Assembly (NCBI RefSeq): GCF_003002095.1
Contig: NZ_PVZC01000004.1
Span: forward strand, 248,001-312,000
DNA from: Allonocardiopsis opalescens
Lineage (GTDB): Bacteria > Actinomycetota > Actinomycetes > Streptosporangiales > Streptosporangiaceae
DNA: 64,000 nt
Direction: 5' to 3'
Under the pieces are notes generated by a model. It was not told the DNA's origin. It saw only the letters and a list, made by a program, of their open reading frames with translations, and made no database searches. Below, in pieces: positions 1 to 9,199 of this stretch (positions are counted from its first letter, which is position 1; each line of letters opens with the position of its first letter). The position numbers and the translations under genes were made by a program.

Positions 1-476
1 AACTCGGCGGCGTCGTCGGCATAGCCCAGCGGCTGGCTGAGGCTGAGGTCGACGGTGACGGACGCGCCGGGCGCGATATTGCCGACGCGCAGGTTGAACA
101 CGTCGGGCCGGTCCTCCTCGGCGATGGAGGCGGTGCGGCCCTCGTCGAGCGCGGCGGTGTAGGCGCGCCTCGCCTCCTCGCGCTCGGCCAGCCGCCCGTC
201 GACCACGCGGCCGCCGGTGCGCATCCGCAGCGCCGTGACGGCGGCGCGGTCGGGCAGCGGGAAGACGTAGGCGGCCTCCAGGGTGCGGTCGTGCGGGTTG
301 CGGAAGGTCTGGCGCACCTCCACCCCGGCGGTCAGCCCGGCCAGGGTGAGGCGGGCCCGCACGTCGACGGAGTCCAGGGGGAGGTTGCCCGCCTCGGTGC
401 GCAGCGCGCCCAGGCCGGCGTCGGGCAGCGGAGCGGCCGCGCGCTCGGTGCTCAGCGGGTGGATGCGTAGGGTCAC
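1..476 (-). CDS. VIT-domain protein (N-terminal part, runs off the window)
   Basis: About 158 residues are visible before the gene leaves the window. The GTG start at 476 overlaps the stop of the upstream MerR gene (GTGA), so translation is probably coupled. Residues about 35-150 form a VIT domain (vault protein/inter-alpha-trypsin type), with the typical stretches VRQTFRNPHDRTLEAAYVFP and REEARRAYTAALDEGRTAS. In this family a VWA domain usually follows, often as a marker of secreted or membrane-attached protein-interaction proteins; it would lie outside the window. The role is unknown. Pairing with a MerR regulator suggests conditional expression. Confidence 0.85.
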   Translation of the reverse strand, partial: MTLRIHPLSTERAAAPLPDAGLGALRTEAGNLPLDSVDVRARLTLAGLTAGVEVRQTFRNPHDRTLEAAYVFPLPDRAAVTALRMRTGGRVVDGRLAEREEARRAYTAALDEGRTASIAEEDRPDVFNLRVGNIAPGASVTVDLSLSQPLGYADDAAE

Positions 477-1105
477 GACGGGCTCCTCGGATCGGCGGCG
501 GGCGGTGCGGACAGCTGATGGCGGGCGAGCAGGTCGAGCAGTGGCGCGGCCGCGCCGGCCAGCGCGGCGAGCTCCTCGGGGGCGGGGGAGCGGGGAGCGC
601 CGGTGACGGCGAGGGTGACGCCCGGGGCGAGCGGCACGGCGTAGCCCAGGGCGGCCCCGGAGCCGCTGAGGGCGCCGGCCATGCCGGCGGCGGCCTCAGC
701 CGCGGCCTCGGCCGGGCGGGTGGTCCAGAAGCGCCCGGGGGCGGGCCGGTCGTCGGGGGCGCGGGCCTCGGGCGGCGCGCCGTCGGCGGGCAGCCCGGCC
801 GTGCGGGCCAGCGACTCGTCGGTGGCCCCGGCCAGCGCCTGCTGGATCTCGGCCAGGCTGCGCCCCTCGCTCTGCAGGCGCTTGACCGCCACGAGCTGCA
901 GCAGGTGGCGACGGCCGTAGCGGGCCTGCCGGCCCCGGCGCGACAGCGGAGGGTCCAGCAGGCCGGTCGTGGTGTACCAGCGGATCAGCCGCTCGCTGGG
1001 GAGGTCGCTGACCCGGCCGTTCGGCCGCGCGGCGCTCCCGGCCGCGTCGGCCAGCGCGCCCGCCGCCGCCTCGACCAGCTCGCCGATCGTCCAGGTCGTT
1101 TGCAT
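473..1105 (-). CDS. MerR family transcriptional regulator
   Basis: This 210-residue protein carries an N-terminal MerR winged helix: TIGELVEAA at residues 6-14, then SERLIRWYTTTGLLDPPLS and the RYGRRHLLQLVAVKRLQSEG segment that normally leads into the dimerisation helix. The C-terminal half is Ala-rich with no recognised effector domain. The ATG at 1105 faces a palindrome at 1116-1140, and the stop overlaps the start of the VIT gene. Autoregulation plus control of the VIT gene is the simplest reading; the signal sensed is not evident. Confidence 0.88.
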   Translation of the reverse strand: MQTTWTIGELVEAAAGALADAAGSAARPNGRVSDLPSERLIRWYTTTGLLDPPLSRRGRQARYGRRHLLQLVAVKRLQSEGRSLAEIQQALAGATDESLARTAGLPADGAPPEARAPDDRPAPGRFWTTRPAEAAAEAAAGMAGALSGSGAALGYAVPLAPGVTLAVTGAPRSPAPEELAALAGAAAPLLDLLARHQLSAPPAADPRSPS

Positions 1106-1115
1106 GCCGCCATTG

Positions 1116-1140
1116 TGACACTGTCATCATTGCAGTGTCA
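1116..1140. promoter_or_regulatory. Inverted-repeat operator between MerR gene and tyrA
   Basis: The arms TGACACTG and CAGTGTCA are perfect and separated by 9 bp. The left arm is itself part of a nested palindrome TGACACTGTCA (1116-1126). It sits 10 bp upstream of the MerR start, where a MerR dimer would bind. MerR binding is inferred from position. Confidence 0.6.
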
Positions 1141-1195
1141 AACTCGCCGGTACCCTGGGACGACGCGGAGACCGGACGGGAAGTGGGCGAGCGCG

Positions 1196-2266
1196 GTGGC
1201 ACTTGAGCGGGTGGTCGTGCTGGGGGCCGGGCTGATCGGCACCTCCGTCGCCCTGGCGCTGCGCGAGCGCGGTGTGCGCGTGTGGCTGGACGACGCCGAC
1301 CCCGCCACCCTGCGGCTCGCCGCCGACCTCGGCGCCGGGGCGCCGCTGCGCGCCGACCCGCCCGACCGCCCGGCCGACGTCGCCCTCATCGCGGTGCCCC
1401 CCGCCGCCGTCGCCGCGGTGCTGCGCTCCGCCCAGGACCGCCAGCTCGCCCACACCTACACCGACGCCGCCAGCGTCAAGGCCGGACCGCTGGCCGAGGC
1501 CGCCGAGCACGGCTGCGACCTCGCCACCTTCGTCCCCGGCCACCCCATGGCCGGCCGCGAGCTGCGCGGCCCCGGCGCCGCCCGCGCCGACCTCTTCCTG
1601 GGCCGCCCCTGGGCGCTGTGCCCCGCCCCCAAGACCGACGCCGCCGCGCTGGCCGCCGTCGCCGACCTGGCCCGCGCCTGCGGCGCCGAGCCCGTCGTGG
1701 TCGACGCCGAGGTGCACGACCGCGCCGTCGCGCTCGTCTCCCACGCCCCCCACGTCGCCGCCGCCGCGGTGGCCGCCCGCCTCGCCGAGGCCGACGACAC
1801 CGCGCTCGGCCTGGCCGGGCAGGGAGTCCGCGACGTCACCCGGATCGCGGCCGGCGACCCCGGCCTGTGGACCGACATCCTCGCCCGCAACGCCGCCCCG
1901 GTGGCCGACGTGGTCGAGGCGCTCGCCGCCGACCTCGCCGCGCTGGCCGCGGCGCTGCGCGCCGCCGACCCCGAGGGCCTCGACGCCCTGCTGCGGCGGG
2001 GCGCGGCCGGGCGGGCCAGGATCCCCGGCAAGCACGGCGGGCCCGCGCCCGCCTACGCGCTGGTGCCCGTGGTGATCCCCGACGAGCCCAACGCGCTGGC
2101 CCGCCTGTTCGGCGCGGCCGGCGACGCGGGCGTGAACATCGAGGACGTGCGGCTGGAGCACTCCCCGGGGCTGCCCGTGGGCGTCGCCGTCCTGCACGTG
2201 CGCCCCGAGGCCGCCGGGCGGCTCGGCGCCGCGCTGCGCGACGGCGGCTGGTCCGTGCACGCCTGA
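1196..2266 (+). CDS. tyrA: Prephenate dehydrogenase
   Basis: This 356-residue enzyme oxidatively decarboxylates prephenate to 4-hydroxyphenylpyruvate in tyrosine synthesis. The N-terminal Rossmann motif GAGLIGTS lies at residues 10-17, GHPMAGRE marks the active-site region, and the family's helical dimer domain follows. The last ~70 residues (ALVPVVIPDEPNALARLFGA onward) form an ACT domain, the usual site of feedback control by tyrosine. The reading frame is open far upstream, but GTG 1196 puts the Rossmann fold at the N-terminus as expected. It precedes cmk and der, a conserved actinobacterial order. Confidence 0.95.
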   Translation: MALERVVVLGAGLIGTSVALALRERGVRVWLDDADPATLRLAADLGAGAPLRADPPDRPADVALIAVPPAAVAAVLRSAQDRQLAHTYTDAASVKAGPLAEAAEHGCDLATFVPGHPMAGRELRGPGAARADLFLGRPWALCPAPKTDAAALAAVADLARACGAEPVVVDAEVHDRAVALVSHAPHVAAAAVAARLAEADDTALGLAGQGVRDVTRIAAGDPGLWTDILARNAAPVADVVEALAADLAALAAALRAADPEGLDALLRRGAAGRARIPGKHGGPAPAYALVPVVIPDEPNALARLFGAAGDAGVNIEDVRLEHSPGLPVGVAVLHVRPEAAGRLGAALRDGGWSVHA

Positions 2267-2416
2267 GCGCCCGGAGGGCGCGCGACGGCGGCCTGGTCCG
2301 GGGAGCGGCGCCGCCGGGGTAGTCTCGATCCCTGGATGGGAATGCGACAAGCCCCCGAACACACCAGGAGCAGCACGGCACCGGTGCGGGGGATCCCCGG
2401 GGAAGAGGTAGCCAGC

Positions 2417-3121
2417 GTGAACGCGGGTCCAGCCGACAGCGCGCTCGTCATCGCCGTTGACGGGCCGTCGGGGTCGGGCAAGTCCAGCACGGCCCGCGGG
2501 GTGGCACGCGCGTTGGGGCTGCGTTACCTCGACACCGGCGCGATGTACCGGGGCATGACGTGGTGGATGATCCAGCACCGCGTCCCCGTCGACGACCCCG
2601 CCGCGGTCGCGGCGCGGGCCGGGGAGCCCGACATCGCCATGGGCACCGATCCCGACGCGCCGGCCATCCGGGTCGACGGTACGGACGTGGCCCAGCCGAT
2701 CCGCACCCGCGAGGTCACCAACGCCGTGAGCCTGGTCAGCGCCGTACCCGAGGTGCGCGCCCGGCTGGTCGACCTCCAGCGGCGGATCATCGGCGAGGCC
2801 CGCCGGGATGGGGCGGGCATCGTCATGGAAGGACGCGACATCGGCAGTGTGGTTGCACCTGAGGCGACCCTGAAGGTGTACCTGACGGCGAGCGAGAACG
2901 CCCGGGCCGAACGCCGGACGAAGGAGCTGGACGCCGACCCGGCGACCACGGTGGCGCTGACCCGCACCGAGCTGGCCCGCCGGGACCGCATCGACTCCAC
3001 CCGTGCCACCTCGCCGCTGGCCAAGGCCGACGACGCCGTGGAGATCGACTCCACGGTGCTGTCGCTGCAGGAGGTCGTCGACGAGGTGCTGCGACTGGCG
3101 GACAAGGCGGTACGGCGATGA
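2417..3121 (+). CDS. cmk: Cytidylate kinase
   Basis: This 234-residue kinase transfers phosphate from ATP to CMP/dCMP. The P-loop GPSGSGKSS is at residues 16-24, followed by [10 protein letters not shown] and the conserved [12 protein letters not shown] nucleotide-binding segment; the LID-region arginines ([10 protein letters not shown]) are present. The frame is open from 2336, but GTG 2417 has an AGAGG site about 8 bp upstream and gives the family's normal length. The stop overlaps the der start (ATGA), indicating an operon. Confidence 0.96.
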   Translation: MNAGPADSALVIAVDGPSGSGKSSTARGVARALGLRYLDTGAMYRGMTWWMIQHRVPVDDPAAVAARAGEPDIAMGTDPDAPAIRVDGTDVAQPIRTREVTNAVSLVSAVPEVRARLVDLQRRIIGEARRDGAGIVMEGRDIGSVVAPEATLKVYLTASENARAERRTKELDADPATTVALTRTELARRDRIDSTRATSPLAKADDAVEIDSTVLSLQEVVDEVLRLADKAVRR

Positions 3122-4566
3122 GCGAGTCGATCCACGAGGGCCCGGGCGGCGCGGAGCCCGGCCCCGAGGACCTGCCCGGGGCGGTCGCCGCCGAGGCGCC
3201 CGTACCCGTGGTGGCCGTGGTCGGCCGCCCGAACGTCGGCAAGTCCATGCTGGTCAACCGCATCCTGGGCCGCCGCGAAGCGGTGGTCGAGGACGTCCCC
3301 GGCGTCACCCGCGACCGGGTGCCCTACGACGCCAGCTGGCGCGGGCGCCGCTTCACCCTGGTCGACACCGGCGGCTGGGTGGCCGACGCGAGCGGCCTGG
3401 AGGCCATGGTCGCCAACCAGGCCGAACTCGCCGTCGCCACCGCCGACGTGGTGCTGTTCGTGGTCGACGCCACCGTCGGGCTCACCGACGCCGACGAGGC
3501 CGTCACCCGCGTGCTGCGCCGCTCCGACCGCCCCGTCGTGCTCGCCGCCAACAAGGTCGACGGCGCCCACAACGAGGCCGACGCCTACGCGCTGTGGAAC
3601 CTCTCGGTGGGCGAGCCCTACCCCGTCAGCGCCCTGCACGGCCGCGGCAGCGGCGATCTGCTCGACGCCGTGCTGCGCGCCCTGCCCGACGCGCCCCCCG
3701 AGCGCATCGAGACCGAGCCCGGCGGCCCGCACCGCGTCGCGCTGCTGGGCCGGCCCAACGTCGGCAAGTCCAGCCTGCTGAACCGGCTGGCCGGCGAGGA
3801 CCGCGTCGTCGTGGACTCCGTGGCCGGCACCACCCGCGACCCCGTCGACGAGCTGATCGAGCTCGACGGCCGCACCTACGTCTTCATCGACACCGCCGGC
3901 ATCCGGCGCCGCTACCGCGAGCTGCAGGGCGCCGACTACTACGCCACCATGCGCACCATGACCGCGCTGGAGCGCGCCGAGACCGCCGTGGTGCTCTTCG
4001 ACGTCAGCGAGCCGCTGACCGACGCCGACATCCGCGTGGTCAACCAGGTCGTCGACGCCGGCCGCGGCCTCGTGCTCGCCTTCAACAAGTGGGACGTCCT
4101 GGACGACGACCGCCGCTACTACCTCGAACGCGAGATCGACCGCCAGCTCAGCCGCGTCTCGTGGGCGCCCCGGGTCAACCTCTCCGCCCGCACCGGCCGC
4201 CGCGTCGAGCGCCTGTCGACCGCCATCGAGCAGAGCCTGGCCGGCTGGTCCACCCGCATCTCCACCGGCCCCCTCAACACCTGGCTCAAGGAGGTCGTGG
4301 CCGCCACCCCGCCCCCCGTGCGCGGCGGCCGCCAGCCCAAGATCCTCTTCATCACCCAGGCGAGCACCCGCCCGCCGCACTTCGTCCTCTTCACCACCGG
4401 CTTCCTCGAGGAGAACTACCGCCGCTTCCTCGAGCGCCGGCTGCGCGAGTCCTTCTCCTTCGAAGGCACCCCGATCCACCTCACCATGCGCATCCGCGAG
4501 AAGAAGACCGGCGCCGGCGCCGCCAAGGCGTCCAAGGGCAGCGTCCGCCCCGACTGGCACACCTGA
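3118..4566 (+). CDS. der: Ribosome-biogenesis GTPase Der (EngA)
   Basis: This 482-residue protein has the unusual tandem GTPase arrangement of Der. The first G domain has GRPNVGKS at residues 36-43, DTGG and NKVD. The second has GRPNVGKS at 211-218, DTAG and NKWD. A C-terminal KH-like domain (~residues 385-470) follows. Der is needed for 50S subunit assembly. The ATG overlaps the cmk stop by 4 bp. A ~30-residue acidic N-terminal extension is common in actinobacterial homologues. Confidence 0.97.
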   Translation: MSESIHEGPGGAEPGPEDLPGAVAAEAPVPVVAVVGRPNVGKSMLVNRILGRREAVVEDVPGVTRDRVPYDASWRGRRFTLVDTGGWVADASGLEAMVANQAELAVATADVVLFVVDATVGLTDADEAVTRVLRRSDRPVVLAANKVDGAHNEADAYALWNLSVGEPYPVSALHGRGSGDLLDAVLRALPDAPPERIETEPGGPHRVALLGRPNVGKSSLLNRLAGEDRVVVDSVAGTTRDPVDELIELDGRTYVFIDTAGIRRRYRELQGADYYATMRTMTALERAETAVVLFDVSEPLTDADIRVVNQVVDAGRGLVLAFNKWDVLDDDRRYYLEREIDRQLSRVSWAPRVNLSARTGRRVERLSTAIEQSLAGWSTRISTGPLNTWLKEVVAATPPPVRGGRQPKILFITQASTRPPHFVLFTTGFLEENYRRFLERRLRESFSFEGTPIHLTMRIREKKTGAGAAKASKGSVRPDWHT

Positions 4567-4624
4567 CGGGCCGGCGGCGGCCCACCGGTCCCGCCCGGGG
4601 CGCGTCCCGAGACCGGAGCGCGCC

Positions 4625-4681
4625 CCTCGGGCGACCACTGGCCCCGAGGCGCCGCGGCATCCCGCACGGGCGTCCGCCCGT
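4625..4681 (+). terminator. Possible der terminator (two GC hairpins)
   Basis: Two inverted repeats follow der: CCTCGGG (4625-4631) with CCCGAGG (4643-4649), and ACGGGCG (4666-4672) with CGCCCGT (4675-4681). Neither has a T-tract, so termination is only suggested. Confidence 0.3.
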
Positions 4682-4751
4682 GAGAGGAACAGGCAGGGAC
4701 CGGAGCGGATCGGCCTAGGTGTTCCGGGGTCCGACCGGCTTGCATAGAGGC

Positions 4752-5528
4752 ATGACTGATACTCCTGCCGCCCGGATCGCCGTCGTCACCGGCGCGAGCG
4801 CGGGCATCGGCCGCGGCGCCGCGGTGCAGCTCGCCCGCCGGGGCTTCGGCGTCGTCCTGACCTACCGCTCGCACCCCGAGGGCGCCGACGAGGCCGTGGA
4901 ACAGATCGAGCGAGAAGGCGGGCAGGCGGTCGCGCTGCCGTTCGACATCGGCCGGACCGCGTCGATCCCCGACTTCGTCGGCGCCGTCTCGCACCGGATC
5001 GCGGCGGTCTGGGGCACGTCGGAGATCTTCGCGCTGGTGAACAACGCGGGCTTCGGCGGCGGCGCCGCCTTCGCTGGGATCACCGGCGAGCACTTCGACC
5101 GCTACTACAACGTCCTGCTCAAGGGGCCATACTTTCTCACCCAGGCACTGCTGCCGCTCCTGGCGGACGGGGCGTCGATCGTGAACACGTCGAGCAGTTC
5201 GGTGCGCCCCGGCGACACCGAGCCCGGCTACTCGGCGTACGCGGCGATGAAGGGCGGGCTCATCACCGCCACGCGCTACCTCGCCAAGGAACTCGGCCCG
5301 CGCGGCATCCGGGTGAACTCGGTCGCTCCCGGCCCGACGCGCACGAGGATCGCCGACGACGCCTTCGAACGCCACCCGGAGATCATCGGCGCCATCGCGG
5401 GGAGGACCACGCTCGGCCGCCTCGGCGAGCCAGAGGACATCGGCAAGGTCATCGCCTTCCTCGCCTCCGACGACGCCGGCTGGATCACCGGCCAGGACAT
5501 CCAGGTGTCCGGAGGGTACGCCCTGTGA
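4752..5528 (+). CDS. Short-chain dehydrogenase/reductase
   Basis: A classical SDR of 258 residues. The cofactor motif TGASAGIG is at residues 13-20, NNAG follows, and the catalytic pair is Y163/K167 (YAAMK) with an upstream serine in the NTSSSS run. The C-terminal GQDIQVSGGY is typical of FabG-like enzymes. ATG 4752 was chosen because the Rossmann strand starts shortly after; an in-frame TTG at 4740 is possible and the AGAGG at 4746-4750 is too close to ATG 4752 for a normal ribosome site. The substrate is unknown. It converges on the hydrolase gene at 5770. Confidence 0.88.
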   Translation: MTDTPAARIAVVTGASAGIGRGAAVQLARRGFGVVLTYRSHPEGADEAVEQIEREGGQAVALPFDIGRTASIPDFVGAVSHRIAAVWGTSEIFALVNNAGFGGGAAFAGITGEHFDRYYNVLLKGPYFLTQALLPLLADGASIVNTSSSSVRPGDTEPGYSAYAAMKGGLITATRYLAKELGPRGIRVNSVAPGPTRTRIADDAFERHPEIIGAIAGRTTLGRLGEPEDIGKVIAFLASDDAGWITGQDIQVSGGYAL

Positions 5529-5769
5529 CCGCACCGGCGGGACGGGTCCGGGCGGACCCTCCGGGCCGACGCCCTCCCGCCCGTGCTCTCTTCGTCCGCG
5601 TACTCGTCCCGGGGCCTCGCGCACGCCGCGCGGATCGTGAGCACCGGTTCGCCCGGCTCCGCGCACACCGGGTGCCGCCGCTCGCCGCGTTCGCAGGTCT
5701 CCCGCGCCCGCGTTCCCGACCGCTGACGCGGTGCCCCGCCCCGCCACGCGGCCGGGCGGGGCACCGCGT

Positions 5770-6732
5770 TCAGGCGGACAGCGTTCGCCGGAGCCAGTCC
5801 AGGCGCGCGCGGCGGGCCGACACCGAGAGCGCGGCACCCGGGTGCAGCGAGTCGAAGCCGTGGCAGCCGCCGGCCCAGACGTGCAGCTCGGCCTGGCCGC
5901 CCGCGGCCCAGACGCGGCTCGCGTAGTCCACGACCTCGTCGCGGAAGACCTCCGCCGATCCGGCGTCGAGGTAGGTGGTGGGCAGTCCCGACAGGTCGGT
6001 GGCGACGGCCGGGGAGACGTAGGGCGACACGGCCGCCGGGCCGGCGCCTCCGAGGACCGAGGACCAGCCGAAGGCGTTCTCCTCGCACGACCACACGCCC
6101 GGGCCGGCGAACTGCCGGCTCGACACGGTGCGGTTGCGGTGGTCGAGCATCGGGCAGACGAGGAGCTGCGCGGCGACCGGGACCCCCCGGTCGCGGGCGA
6201 GGAGCACGAGTCCGGCGGCGATCCCGCCGCCCGCGCTCGTCCCGGCCACCACGGTCCTGGCAGGGTCGGCGCCGATCTCCGCCGCGTGCCCGGCGATCCA
6301 GGCGAGCCCGGCGAAGGCGTCCTCGACCAGGGCCGTGCCGGTCGCCTCGGGCGCCAGCCGGTACTCGATCGAGGCGACGACGACGCCGAGCTCGTCGAGC
6401 CACTCCAGCGGGATGTCCAGCTGGGCGAAGCGGTCGCCCATCACCATGCCGCCGCCGTGCAGCCACAGCACGCAGGCGGAGGGCGGGCGGTCGGACCCGG
6501 TGTCCGGCGCGATGACCGTCATCGCCAGGTCGTGCCCGTCACGGCCCCGGACGGCGACCTCGCGCCGCTCGACGCGGCGGCCCTCCAGCAGGGGCTCGAC
6601 GCGGGACCTCGCGTGGGACCGGAACATCGGCAGCGTCTCCGCGCTCAGCGGTGGCATCGCGGGCATCGCCGTGAGGAGGGCCGCGAGCTCGGGGTCGGTC
6701 CCCGGGCCCGGCGGAAGGGCCGCGGCGCCCAT
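5770..6732 (-). CDS. Alpha/beta hydrolase, hormone-sensitive-lipase family
   Basis: The protein is 320 residues long. It has the HSL-family oxyanion motif HGGG (residues 92-95) and nucleophile GTSAGG (Ser166). The expected acid lies in DAGSAEVFRDE, and the histidine in GCHGFD. It is likely a cytoplasmic carboxylesterase of unknown substrate. ATG 6732 overlaps the stop of the upstream monooxygenase-like gene by one base (TGATG), indicating translational coupling; a GTG at 6735 immediately precedes it. Confidence 0.88.
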   Translation of the reverse strand: MGAAALPPGPGTDPELAALLTAMPAMPPLSAETLPMFRSHARSRVEPLLEGRRVERREVAVRGRDGHDLAMTVIAPDTGSDRPPSACVLWLHGGGMVMGDRFAQLDIPLEWLDELGVVVASIEYRLAPEATGTALVEDAFAGLAWIAGHAAEIGADPARTVVAGTSAGGGIAAGLVLLARDRGVPVAAQLLVCPMLDHRNRTVSSRQFAGPGVWSCEENAFGWSSVLGGAGPAAVSPYVSPAVATDLSGLPTTYLDAGSAEVFRDEVVDYASRVWAAGGQAELHVWAGGCHGFDSLHPGAALSVSARRARLDWLRRTLSA

Positions 6733-7085
6733 CACACGACCGCCTTGCCGCCCACGGGCGTGAGATCGGTGTACTCCGGCTCCTCGGCGAGGAGGTCCGC
6801 GAAGCGCGCGACGATCGCCTGCGCCGCCTCGCCCGCGAAGACCCGACGGTGGTCCTCCTCACTCGTCCAGCCCTCGATGACGTGGGCGACGTCGGGGTTC
6901 GAGGCGGACCGGCTGAAGAGGTAGACGAGGCAGTGCTCGCTCGTGGCGGGCCGGCCCTCGGCGAGGCCGAGGCGGAGCAGCTCGATGAGCTCGTCGCCGC
7001 GGCCGGGCTTGGCGGTCATGGTCGACGCGAATCCGTAGGTGACGTTCATGTACTCCATGAAGCCAGCCGGGACCGTGGAGGCCAT
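6732..7085 (-). CDS. Small antibiotic-biosynthesis-monooxygenase-like (ABM) protein
   Basis: This 117-residue protein reads as a ferredoxin-like ABM/quinol-monooxygenase fold: a strand VTYGFASTMTAKPGRGDELI, a helix, then CLVYLFSRSASNPDVAHVIE and a WTSEEDHR segment. Members act as cofactor-free monooxygenases or small dimeric binding proteins. ATG 7085 gives a family-size product; ATGs at 7058 and 7049 are alternatives and none has a strong ribosome site. It is coupled to the downstream esterase and divergent from an AraC regulator, which probably controls both. Confidence 0.7.
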   Translation of the reverse strand: MASTVPAGFMEYMNVTYGFASTMTAKPGRGDELIELLRLGLAEGRPATSEHCLVYLFSRSASNPDVAHVIEGWTSEEDHRRVFAGEAAQAIVARFADLLAEEPEYTDLTPVGGKAVV

Positions 7086-7108
7086 AGACGCTTTCGGCCG
7101 AACCCTTG

Positions 7109-7139
7109 CCCGATCCTCCCGACTTGGCACGCGATCGGG
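7109..7139. promoter_or_regulatory. Inverted repeat in divergent monooxygenase/AraC promoter region
   Basis: CCCGATC (7109-7115) and GATCGGG (7133-7139) form a perfect inverted repeat with a 17-bp spacer between the two divergent starts. It is a candidate AraC-protein binding site. Confidence 0.4.
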
Positions 7140-7173
7140 TGGCCGCCGCCCGGCCTCGTGATGGGATGCGGCC

Positions 7174-8058
7174 ATGGACCTGAGTGAACCGCGCGCGCTC
7201 ATCGACCGCAATACCCGGGCCGGTGTCGGACGGGTATGGGGGGATTTCACCATCGCCCGCGCCGAGGAGCCGGGTGCTCCGAACCTGTCCGCCACCGGCA
7301 CCGTGTTCGCGATGATCGTGCAAGGCACCAAGCACCTCGAGTTCGGTAGGCACGACTACGACTACGGTCCCGGCGAGTACCTGGTCGCCTCCGTCGACAT
7401 GCCGGTGTCCGGCTACTTCTCCCAGGCCACCCCCGAGCACCCCGCGCTCGGGTTCGGCCTCGCCCTACGCCCCGCGCTCATCGCCGAGCTGCTGACGCTG
7501 CCCGCGGCGGCGGGTCTCCCGCCCACCGGGCGGGACGCCGAGCCGGGCCTCTCGGTCGGCCGGCTCACGCCGGAACTCGCCGACGCCGCCACCCGGCTGC
7601 TGCGGCTCATCGACCGCCCGCGGGACCTCGCCGTCCTCGCACCGCTCATCGAGCGCGAGTTCCTCTGGCTGCTGCTCTCCGGCGAGCACGGGGCCGCGCT
7701 GCGGCAGCTCGGTCTCGCCGACAGCAGGACGAGCCGGATCCGCCGCGCCGTCCACTGGATCCGCGAGCACTATGCCGAGCGGCTGCGGATCGACGAGCTC
7801 GCGCGGATGACGGCGATGAGCCCGTCGTCGTTCTACCGCTCCTTTGCCGCGGTGACCACGACGAGCCCGCTCCAGTTCCAGAAGCGGATCCGCCTCCAGG
7901 AGGCCCGCGCGCTCCTCATCGCCGATCCCGGCGACGTGGCCGGCGCCGCCTACGCGGTCGGCTACGAGAGCCCTTCGCAGTTCAGCCGCGAGTACCGCCG
8001 CCAGTTCGGCCTGCCCCCCACACAGGACGCACTGCGCGTCCGGTCTCCGGCCGCATGA
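7174..8058 (+). CDS. AraC family transcriptional regulator
   Basis: The protein has 294 residues. The N-terminal ~150 residues resemble the AraC_N-type cupin domain (FAMIVQGTKHLEFGRHDYDY, GEYLVASVDMPVSGY). Residues ~190-285 form the double helix-turn-helix, with RIDELARMTAMSPSSFYRSF as the first helix pair and VGYESPSQFSREYRRQFG as the second. This N-domain type often occurs beside genes for aldehyde or quinone metabolism. It is divergent from the monooxygenase-esterase pair, its likely target. The ATG lacks a strong ribosome site. Confidence 0.9.
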   Translation: MDLSEPRALIDRNTRAGVGRVWGDFTIARAEEPGAPNLSATGTVFAMIVQGTKHLEFGRHDYDYGPGEYLVASVDMPVSGYFSQATPEHPALGFGLALRPALIAELLTLPAAAGLPPTGRDAEPGLSVGRLTPELADAATRLLRLIDRPRDLAVLAPLIEREFLWLLLSGEHGAALRQLGLADSRTSRIRRAVHWIREHYAERLRIDELARMTAMSPSSFYRSFAAVTTTSPLQFQKRIRLQEARALLIADPGDVAGAAYAVGYESPSQFSREYRRQFGLPPTQDALRVRSPAA

Positions 8059-8353
8059 CGGGGCCGTGTGGCCGGTCCAAGGCATCCGGTCGCGACCGGT
8101 GCCGTCCATGGCCTGACCGCCGCACGGCGCGTCATTCGCGGCCGAGCCCGCCCGAACGGCGGTCACGAGGCCGGCCCTGGCCTGCCCGACCGCGTGCGCC
8201 ACGGACTCCGGCTCACGGGTGCGGCACGGAGGGGTGCCGGCCCGTGAGTGCGGCGGGAGGCTGCGAGCCCGCGGTGCGGCGTGGACGGATGCCGGCCCGC
8301 GGGTACGCTCGCAAGCGGAGCGGCCGCCGCGCCGCCGTCGAGAGGAGAGCACC

Positions 8354-8854
8354 GTGCGACGCGTCCTCGTCAGTGCCTGCCTGCTCGGCCGCCCGGTGCG
8401 CTACGACGGCCGCGCCAAGCCGGTCGAACACGACATCCTGGCCCGCTGGCGCGCCGAGGGCCGCCTGGTCCCCGTCTGCCCGGAGATCGCCGGCGGCCTC
8501 CCGGTGCCCCGCCCGCCCGCCGAGATCGAACCGGGCGCCGACGCGGCGGCCGTCCTGGCCGGCACCGCCCGCATCCGCACCGCCGCGGGCGAGGACGTCA
8601 CCGCCCCGTTCGTCGCCGGCGCCCACGACGCCCTCGCCGCCGCCCGCCGCCACAACGCCGCCATCGCCGTCCTCAAGGACGGCAGCCCCTCCTGCGCCGC
8701 CACCCGCGTCTACGACGGCACCTTCACCGGCACCCAGACCGCCGGCACCGGCGCCACCACCGCCCTCCTGCGCGCCCACGGCATCGCCGTCTACCCCGAG
8801 ACCGCCCTGGAAGCCGCCGACGCCCACCTCAGACGCCTCGAGACCACCCCATAA
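8354..8854 (+). CDS. DUF523 family protein
   Basis: This 166-residue protein belongs to the small Cys-containing DUF523 family: RVLVSACLLG at the N-terminus (Cys9), VCPEIAGGLPVPRPPAEI, and KDGSPSCA. The family has a conserved CPE..GGL..PR signature and unassigned biochemical function. GTG 8354 follows GGAGAG (8344-8349) at proper spacing; the longer open frame upstream is not needed. It sits just upstream of tRNA-Pro with no clear partner. Confidence 0.88.
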   Translation: MRRVLVSACLLGRPVRYDGRAKPVEHDILARWRAEGRLVPVCPEIAGGLPVPRPPAEIEPGADAAAVLAGTARIRTAAGEDVTAPFVAGAHDALAAARRHNAAIAVLKDGSPSCAATRVYDGTFTGTQTAGTGATTALLRAHGIAVYPETALEAADAHLRRLETTP

Positions 8855-8920
8855 TCGTGCACGTCGCACCCCGCGAGTACGGTAAGGTTTATCCAGCAAG
8901 GGCCCACGGGCCCGAGCGAT

Positions 8921-8994
<74 letters not shown>

Positions 8995-9013
8995 CAGCGA
9001 AAAATTGCAGGTG

Positions 9014-9043
9014 AGGGGCGCTTAAGCGCCCCTCTTTCTTTTG
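9014..9043 (+). terminator. Intrinsic terminator of tRNA-Pro
   Basis: A perfect 22-nt palindrome (9014-9035, GAGGGGCGC on one side) is followed directly by TTTCTTTT (9036-9043). This is the only canonical stem-plus-T-tract terminator noticed in the window. Confidence 0.93.
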
Positions 9044-9051
9044 CCCTGAAC

Positions 9052-9133
9052 CCTTTGAGCGGCCGATCTGGAGCCAATCTGGAGTGAACTGGAAGCAGCC
9101 GCGTTTTGTGTTGATCGGAGACCTCTCAAAGGG
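9052..9133. repeat. 9-bp inverted repeat 3' of tRNA-Pro
   Basis: CCCTTTGAG (9052-9060) and CTCAAAGGG (9125-9133) are perfect inverted copies 64 bp apart. The enclosed sequence looks less GC-rich than its surroundings and contains a direct repeat ATCTGGAG. A relic attachment region of an integrated element is one possibility. Confidence 0.4.
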
Positions 9134-9199
9134 GGCGCCCGCCGCGCCATCAGGCGGATACGGCAGGCTGGCAGAACCGGTCGGTGAACGGAGGCGAGT

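Noticed and set aside
518-1195. A much longer N-terminus for prephenate dehydrogenase (open from 518)
   Set aside because: The extension lies antisense to the MerR gene and is Gly/Arg-rich; the Rossmann motif places the start at GTG 1196.
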